Source of the DNA: JBAXZR01 sp041670165
GTDB taxonomy: Bacteria; Bacillota; Clostridia; Christensenellales; UBA1242
NCBI GenBank assembly: GCA_041670165.1
Contig: JBAXZR010000004.1
Location: 1 to 64,000 of the forward strand
Reading direction: 5' to 3'
DNA: 64,000 bases
Shown piece after piece: positions 58,755 through 64,000 of the stretch. A program made the translations under genes and the position numbers. The notes beneath the pieces are model-generated. The model searched no databases. It had not been told where the DNA came from and saw only the letters and a program-made list of their open reading frames with translations. Each line of letters opens with the position of its first letter. Within the stretch, counting starts at the first letter, position 1.

Positions 58755-58871
58755 CTATTTTTTGGACAAATCTTTTATTTCCTCATATATTTTATCAATT
58801 AACTCTTTTTCATAACCCCTCCAGCACAAAGATACATCACTATCAACTTTTTTTGAGATATAAAACTTAAA
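58755..58871 (-). pseudogene. Possible gene remnant, 38 codons
   Basis: An open minus-strand frame without a start codon ends in ELIDKIYEEIKDLSKK before TAG. Its composition looks protein-like, but it is too short to place, and it may be what remains of a gene cut by the IS element. The rest of 58721-58964 shows nothing. Confidence 0.25.
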
Positions 58872-58964
58872 TTATTATATAGCAAACTCCATAAATCTGA
58901 AAGCAAAATATATAAGTAAAAAAAACTGAGAAAATCAGAATAAATTATTATAAGGAGATAATTT

Positions 58965-59264
58965 ATGACAAAAACACACAATTTTTATTTTGAGGGTGGA
59001 GAAATATTAAGTAAAATATCAGCATCTTGGTTTGTTGCGTATGCATATTATATTTATGTCGATTCTTCGTTTAGAGCTTGGGATTGTAAAATAACCACTT
59101 TAAATTTTCGCATGTCAAAGTTTGTTTGCTCTAAGCGATATCATAATATTTGGCTTGAGCAAGTATTAAAAATGGAACAATTAGATAAAAATTTAAATAG
59201 TGTTGGCTTAAATTCATGCGAAATAAAATTTTTAGCAAATGAAATTCTTAAAAAAATCAGCTAA
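58965..59264 (+). CDS. 99-residue protein of unknown function
   Basis: It follows a strong TAAGGAGATAATTT site. It is rich in Tyr, Phe, Trp and Ser with several Cys residues. The N-terminal segment MTKTHNFYFEGGEILSKISA is not a signal peptide, and the C-terminus is helical. No motif is recognised. The good ribosome binding site supports expression; the setting is the accessory region next to the IS remnant. Confidence 0.55.
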   Translation: MTKTHNFYFEGGEILSKISASWFVAYAYYIYVDSSFRAWDCKITTLNFRMSKFVCSKRYHNIWLEQVLKMEQLDKNLNSVGLNSCEIKFLANEILKKIS

Positions 59265-59378
59265 ATATTATTTTCATAAAATCAGTGATATGAATATTTA
59301 ACTTTTTTTCAATGTAAAATTTTTATTATAGAATGCATTGAAATGTTTTTCATGATACAATTTATGTTAGAGGTGAAT

Positions 59379-59930
59379 ATGGAAGAAATGCTTGATGTTT
59401 TTGATGGAAACGGAAATTTTGTAAAAATAGTTTCAAAAAAAGAGGCTCACCAAATTGAAAATGGGAAAGTTGTCTTTCCTTATTATCATAAGAATGTTCA
59501 TATTTGGTTTGTAAACGATAAAGGAGAATGCCTTGTTCAAAAGAGAGCAGCTTGCAAAAAAAATTTACCAAACTTGTGGGATATTCCAAGTGCAGGACAT
59601 GTTCAAGCGGGCGAAGATTTGATTTCAGCATGCCAGAGAGAAACACTTGAGGAATTAGATTTAAAATTTTCAGGATCAAAATTTGAATATTGTGGCGAAT
59701 TTGTGTATGAAGAAGCAAAAGAATTTACTTATCATTACATGGTTCATGACAACACCCCAATTGCAAAATTGACACTTCAAAAAGAAGAAGTTGCAGAAGC
59801 AAAATGGCTTCCTTTTGATGAGTTTAATAAGTTTATTTATTCAAATGAATTTTGTCCTCACCCAAAAGAATACAAAGAGTTTGTTTTGAAAAACATTATG
59901 CAATTTTTAAAACAAACCATTAATAATTGA
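59379..59930 (+). CDS. Nudix hydrolase (IDI-like)
   Basis: This is 183 residues from the ATG after AGAGGTGAAT; an earlier in-frame ATG at 59343 lacks a site. The Nudix box reads G-x5-E-x7-RETLEELDL, starting GHVQAGE near residue 71. The general layout (VHIWFVNDKGECLVQKRA, PNLWDIPSAGH) resembles the YfcD/isopentenyl-isomerase-like subgroup. It probably cleaves a nucleoside diphosphate derivative. It converges on fhs with a 24-base overlap. Confidence 0.85.
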   Translation: MEEMLDVFDGNGNFVKIVSKKEAHQIENGKVVFPYYHKNVHIWFVNDKGECLVQKRAACKKNLPNLWDIPSAGHVQAGEDLISACQRETLEELDLKFSGSKFEYCGEFVYEEAKEFTYHYMVHDNTPIAKLTLQKEEVAEAKWLPFDEFNKFIYSNEFCPHPKEYKEFVLKNIMQFLKQTINN

Positions 59931-61538
59931 ATGGTTGTCAATTGTCATTTTTGTTGCCGCAGGCTCTTTTGAAAGCCCCGGCATAAGCATGATTTTTCCG
60001 CAAATTACAACCAAAAATCCTGCTCCATTTCTTATTTCAATGTCTTCAATTTCAACAACAAAATCTTTTGGAGCACCTAGCAAATGCTCATCTGCACTTA
60101 AACTATATTGAGTTTTTGCAATGATTATTGGAATTTTGTTTAGTCCTAGCTTATAAATATAATCCAAGCTTTCTTTGGATTTTTTGCTTAGAGAAATTTC
60201 TTTTCCACCATATATCTTAACAACTATATCTTTAATTTTGTTTTCAACAGACTCATTAAGGTCATACGAAAATGAAAATTTGGAATTGTCTTTTTGGCAC
60301 TGTTCAATCACTTTTTCAGCCAAAATTAGTCCACCTTTTCCACCTTTTGCCCAAACTTCATTAACCACCAAATCATCACCGACAAGTTCTTTTAAAAGTG
60401 CAATTTCTTTTTGTGTGTCAGAGTCAAATTTGTTTAATGTAACAACATATGGCAATTTGAAAACATTTTTGATTGTGTCAATGTGCTTTTGCAAATTTGC
60501 GTAACCCATTTTTACTGCCTGCAAATTTTCAGTTTTGACATTTTCAATTTTTACACCACCATGCAGTTTTAATGCTCTTATGGTTGCAACAATCACCACG
60601 CAACTAGGTTTTAAATTTGCAATTCTACACTTAAAATCCAAAAACTTTTCTGCACCTAAGTCTGATCCAAATCCCGCTTCTGTAACAACGAAGTCAGCAA
60701 GTGAGCACGCCATTTTTGTGGCAACAATGCTGTTGCAACCATGTGCAATATTAGCAAAAGGACCGCAATGAATAATTGCTGGTGTTCCCTTAAGTGTTTG
60801 CACAAGATTTGGCTTCAATGCATCATTCAACAAAATTGCCATGCTGTCTTGAGCGGATAAATCTTTGGCGTAAACAGGTTCATTTTTGTAATTTAATCCA
60901 ACAATAATTTTGCCAAGTCTTTCTTTTAAGTCTTCCAAATTTTCAGCCAAACATAAAATTGCCATGACTTCGCTTGCGGCAGTAATGACAAATTTTTCTT
61001 TTCTTGGTTGTCTTCCAAAAATCTCAATTTCTCTTAATGCTCTGTCATTCATATCAAGGCATCTGTTAAACAAAACTTTGTCGGGGTTTATATTTAATGC
61101 ATTCCCTTGAAAAATATGGTTATCAATCAATGCACATAGCAAATTGTTGGCTGAAGTTATGGCATGAAAATCACCATTGAAATGCAAATTTATATCTTCC
61201 ATTGGAACGACTTGGCTTAATCCACCACCAGTTGCTCCGCCTTTAACTCCAAAAACAGGACCAAGAGAAGGCTCTCTAAGTGCCAAACAGACTTTTTTAT
61301 GTAAAATAGACAAAGCATCAGCAAGTCCAATTGAAACAGTTGTTTTGCCTTCTCCAGCTTTTGTTGGATTGATTGCAGTAACCAAAATTAGATTTGATTT
61401 TTTAGTTGCAACTTTTTTATCGATTTTTGCCTTGTATTTTCCATACAAAATCAAATCGCTTTCAGTTAAACCTAGTTTTTTTGCAATGGTTACAATTTTC
61501 TTTGGTTTATAATTTCTTGCAATTTCAATATCTGTCAT
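59907..61538 (-). CDS. fhs: Formate-tetrahydrofolate ligase
   Basis: This 543-residue protein starts after TTAAGGAGTTCC. It has the ATP-binding NPTKAGEGKTTVSIGLADAL, VVAGTVRALK-like VVIVATIRALKLHGG, and conserved regions such as RCLDMNDRALR and GPFANIAHG. It makes 10-formyl-tetrahydrofolate from formate for purine synthesis and the acetogenic branch. Its 3' end overlaps the Nudix gene tail to tail. Confidence 0.97.
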   Translation of the reverse strand: MTDIEIARNYKPKKIVTIAKKLGLTESDLILYGKYKAKIDKKVATKKSNLILVTAINPTKAGEGKTTVSIGLADALSILHKKVCLALREPSLGPVFGVKGGATGGGLSQVVPMEDINLHFNGDFHAITSANNLLCALIDNHIFQGNALNINPDKVLFNRCLDMNDRALREIEIFGRQPRKEKFVITAASEVMAILCLAENLEDLKERLGKIIVGLNYKNEPVYAKDLSAQDSMAILLNDALKPNLVQTLKGTPAIIHCGPFANIAHGCNSIVATKMACSLADFVVTEAGFGSDLGAEKFLDFKCRIANLKPSCVVIVATIRALKLHGGVKIENVKTENLQAVKMGYANLQKHIDTIKNVFKLPYVVTLNKFDSDTQKEIALLKELVGDDLVVNEVWAKGGKGGLILAEKVIEQCQKDNSKFSFSYDLNESVENKIKDIVVKIYGGKEISLSKKSKESLDYIYKLGLNKIPIIIAKTQYSLSADEHLLGAPKDFVVEIEDIEIRNGAGFLVVICGKIMLMPGLSKEPAATKMTIDNHSIINGLF

Positions 61539-61751
61539 TCTTGGAACTCCTTAATTAAAAAAAATTATATCACAAACAAATGAGCAAGCAAAATCTTAAA
61601 ACAAAAATTTACTTTTTCTAGTCCATTTTGGAATTTTTTTTTAATTTGTCAGTCTGTTTTTAATCAAAGAATTTCATGTTTTGTTTTTGAAGAATAATTA
61701 TTTTGACATTTTTTTGATGAAAAGGATATAAAGAAATGTTGGAGAGATTGT

Positions 61752-62243
61752 ATGCTCACTGAAATTAAATATAACCGTGAAAAAGTGTTTAATTATGCTA
61801 AGAAATGGGCTTATAAAAGAAATCCTGAATATCTAAACTTTGACGAATATGGTGGAGATTGCACAAATTTTGCTTCTCAATGTTTGCTTGCGGGTTCTTC
61901 TGTTATGAACTTTATACCGATTATGGGTTGGTATTATCTAAATGCGTATAACAGAACTCCATCATGGACAAGTGCTGAAGCTTTAGGACAATTTTTGTTA
62001 AATAATAAGGGGCAAGGACCTTATGCCGTTGCAGTATATCCAAATGAAATACAAATTGGAGATATTGTGCAATTACAAGATTCTTCAGGAACACATTATC
62101 ACTCTTTTATTATTTGTGGGGTTACGAGAAATGAAATATATGTTGCAGGACACAGTGAAGATAGGTGGATGTATCCCTTATCTAATTACAAATTTGTAAA
62201 TTTTAGATTTATTCATATAACAAACGCAAGAAAAGAAAAATAA
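61752..62243 (+). CDS. Putative amidase-domain protein
   Basis: This 163-residue protein follows TTGGAGAGATTGT. YNREKVFNYAKKWAYKRNPEYLNF and GGDCTNFASQCLLAG match the Amidase_6 (papain-like) family, with Cys37 as nucleophile and a His in GTHYHSFII. Homologues are often exported cell-wall enzymes, but this one has no signal peptide and so may act inside the cell or be released by other means. Its substrate is unknown. Confidence 0.82.
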   Translation: MLTEIKYNREKVFNYAKKWAYKRNPEYLNFDEYGGDCTNFASQCLLAGSSVMNFIPIMGWYYLNAYNRTPSWTSAEALGQFLLNNKGQGPYAVAVYPNEIQIGDIVQLQDSSGTHYHSFIICGVTRNEIYVAGHSEDRWMYPLSNYKFVNFRFIHITNARKEK

Positions 62244-62468
62244 ATTTAAAATTTGAATAGTATGAGATTAAATAAATTCCATTGTAATATTTCACAATTT
62301 GAAGTTTAATCATAATAATTTTTTTTAAAAAATTATAAGAATCATTTTTTAGTAGATATTAGATATTTTAAATGTGTAACTAAAAAATTAAACATATATT
62401 TACATATTAAATTATATATCAAAAAAATTCTTATACACAAAAATGAAAAATTAACATAATTTTATATA

Positions 62469-62496
62469 TTGTCATTTTCTTTATATCTAATATCAT
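62469..62496 (+). promoter_or_regulatory. Possible promoter of the 62522 gene
   Basis: TTGTCA (62469-62474), 16 bases, TATCAT (62491-62496), 12 bases before the AAGGAG site. The rest of the gap 62244-62468 is AT-rich without features. Confidence 0.45.
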
Positions 62497-62521
62497 ATTA
62501 AATATAATTAAGGAGATAAAT

Positions 62522-63253
62522 ATGAAATTGTTGTTTAAGTTTATTGCATTTATTATCGTTTTGGCAGTGTTTGGTGCTGTTGAATTTGTTTTTGTTGCAA
62601 ACAGATTTGCCATGCTTGCAGTTTTCAATCAAGACAGAGCAAGATGCACTGAAATAATTCAGGACTCATACAAAATTTATGAGGACAATTCTTTTTATGA
62701 CATAACTTTTGATTTTGCAAATGAAAACACTGAAGAAGGAAACACGGATTATTCAAAAGGTCAAATTGTTTTGAAATATGCAAAAATTGATACAACAACA
62801 ACAAATTTTATCACAACAACAAAGATTGAATCCCGAACATCTGGAACAGTAACGAGTGATGAATACACTTTGTACTATAAAGATGGTGTGTTGTACAAAA
62901 ATGATGAAGGTGTAAAGACTCAGCAAACCAAAACTTTGTCAGAAGCAAGTTCTGAAATTGGTATTGGATTTTATGCTTTATATTTAACACCAGCACTATT
63001 AACTTTTGATGATTCAAATCCAATGAATGCAACTATGTGCTTTGAGTTCAAACCTTTCTATGTTGGACAATTGTTTACATACAACACTGAAAATGCTGAT
63101 TTCAAATTTTCTGTTGATTATTTTGGAAATTTAAGAAAATATGTTGTTGATGGTCAAACAACTTCAAATGCTTACACCACAACTTCTGTATACAATGGTT
63201 TCACTGCACCAACCTTGGTTTTTCCAGAAGATTTAAGCACTTATGGAGCCTAA
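62522..63253 (+). CDS. Membrane-anchored extracytoplasmic protein of unknown function
   Basis: This 243-residue protein follows TTAAGGAGATAAAT. Residues 1-30 form a hydrophobic helix with few charges (MKLLFKFIAFIIVLAVFGAV), a signal anchor. The rest is Thr/Ser/Asn-rich and beta-like, with no Cys lipobox and no recognised motif. It is probably exposed on the outer face of the membrane. A long gap with a 9-bp hairpin follows. Confidence 0.6.
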   Translation: MKLLFKFIAFIIVLAVFGAVEFVFVANRFAMLAVFNQDRARCTEIIQDSYKIYEDNSFYDITFDFANENTEEGNTDYSKGQIVLKYAKIDTTTTNFITTTKIESRTSGTVTSDEYTLYYKDGVLYKNDEGVKTQQTKTLSEASSEIGIGFYALYLTPALLTFDDSNPMNATMCFEFKPFYVGQLFTYNTENADFKFSVDYFGNLRKYVVDGQTTSNAYTTTSVYNGFTAPTLVFPEDLSTYGA

Positions 63254-63440
63254 TATTGGAGAAAATATTTATATTCATTAAAAAAAATAAACATATTGAT
63301 GTTAATTAATAATATTGATAATATAATTCATTTTTTATCTAATAAAAATAAAAATATCAAACCACAGGATAGAAATTTTAAAACCAACACAAAATTCTTT
63401 TGAAACAAATTTACTTATACAAGTTAAAAGGATAGTCATA

Positions 63441-63462
63441 ATCTAAATTGAAAAATTTAGAT
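63441..63462. other. 9-bp hairpin
   Basis: ATCTAAATT, GAAA loop, AATTTAGAT. It lacks a T tail, so it is not a typical terminator; it could be an operator for the HD gene downstream. Confidence 0.3.
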
Positions 63463-63508
63463 AGGTTTTGCTGACACAAAAGAGCAAATTATATGATATT
63501 ATTAAAGC

Positions 63509-64000
63509 ATGAGTTTTGAAAAATACTACAAGCTAGTTGAAGAACAAGCAAAAGCACACGATAAACAACAAAATTGCAATATTGGACAAACATGGAAATA
63601 CCATTTGTTTCCTGTAATTAAGAACGCCTGTTTTTTGGCAGAAAAATATGGAGCAAATAAAGATATTGTTGAAGTTGCTTCAATTTTTCATGATTATGCA
63701 GACTTGATTGATTATGCCAACAATGATAATCATCATGTTTTAGGGGCAGAACTTGCTGGGGAAATTTTGCTTAAAGATGGCCATGATAAATCATTTGTTG
63801 AACATGTGCAAAAATGTATTTATAATCATAGAGCAAGTGTGGTTAAAGACAAGTTTAGTATGGAAGAAATATGTGTTGCTGATGCAGATGCAATGAGTCA
63901 CCTAGACAATTTTGTTGAGCTTTTGCTTTGGAGAGGCTATATTTGTGAAAGTGTTGAAAAAGCAAACAATTTTGTGAAAAGAAAAATTGAAAAAAGTTAT
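63509..64000 (+). CDS. HD-domain phosphohydrolase (3' truncated by window)
   Basis: This is 164 residues to the window edge, still open. The HD motifs are a His near 32 (WKYHLFPV), FHDYADL near 60, HRAS near 106 and DADAMSH near 126, as in small cytosolic HD hydrolases related to YfdR and other nucleotide phosphohydrolases. The start has no Shine-Dalgarno sequence; a TATTAT box ends 6 bases upstream, so this may be another leaderless gene, although a -35 at the right distance is poor. Confidence 0.75.
   Translation, partial: MSFEKYYKLVEEQAKAHDKQQNCNIGQTWKYHLFPVIKNACFLAEKYGANKDIVEVASIFHDYADLIDYANNDNHHVLGAELAGEILLKDGHDKSFVEHVQKCIYNHRASVVKDKFSMEEICVADADAMSHLDNFVELLLWRGYICESVEKANNFVKRKIEKSY

Overview
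The window is a low-GC chromosome segment, most likely from an uncultured anaerobic Clostridia-like Firmicute. Indicators are strong AGGAG-type ribosome binding sites, the str operon (rpsL-rpsG-fusA-tuf) and the S10-spc-alpha ribosomal super-operon in Firmicute order, zinc-binding S14, S4 and L36, a KOW protein between map and infA, AddAB, formate-tetrahydrofolate ligase, and DegV and YtaF/MntP-like proteins. No genus can be named from the sequence alone.

Layout. 1-2005: a probable RiPP locus, with the end of a Cys-(Asn/Asp)-Gly repeat peptide, a small peptide gene with its own promoter, and a radical SAM/SPASM maturase. 2329-4144: a membrane GGDEF protein and an MntP/YtaF-like transporter. 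4426-9754: a promoter followed by a tightly packed operon of a truncated pyruvate-kinase-like barrel, an adenylosuccinate-synthetase-like enzyme, a uridine-kinase-like P-loop kinase, a J-domain/pseudokinase fusion and a Ser-rich vWA protein. This is the strongest candidate for an undescribed system. 10063-12981: thymidylate kinase, a PH-domain membrane protein, a superoxide-reductase-like/HicB-like fusion and DegV. 13383-18151: the str operon. 18444-22700: cytidine deaminase, ADP-ribosylglycohydrolase and proteins of unknown function. 22950-29728: addB-addA. 29740-30295: a tract of about 94 percent A+T, followed by a membrane/coiled-coil protein carrying five AT-hook motifs. 33166-35981: PRC-barrel, SPFH/zinc-ribbon, DUF1858 and HD proteins.

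36352-52657 is the ribosomal super-operon: rpsJ to secY, adk, map, a KOW protein, infA, rpmJ, rpsM, rpsK, rpsD, rpoA and rplQ, with structured leaders before rpsJ and rpsM. 52785-59300 is an accessory region: a degraded tRNA-Ser copy, a HEPN protein of different base composition, a large Ig-like surface protein, an intact tRNA-Ser(UGA), a mosaic of tRNA 3'-end pieces and hairpins, six 11-bp phased repeats, a transglutaminase-like protein, and an IS3-family remnant next to a small gene. 59379-64000 returns to ordinary genes: a Nudix hydrolase and Fhs overlapping tail to tail, an amidase-like protein, a membrane-anchored protein and a partial HD protein.

A cross-cutting pattern is that several genes lack a Shine-Dalgarno sequence and have a -10 box ending only 5-9 bases before the start codon (21616 minus, 22986, 34064, 56525 minus, possibly 58529 minus and 63509). 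These look like leaderless transcripts in a genome where nearly every other gene has a strong ribosome binding site.
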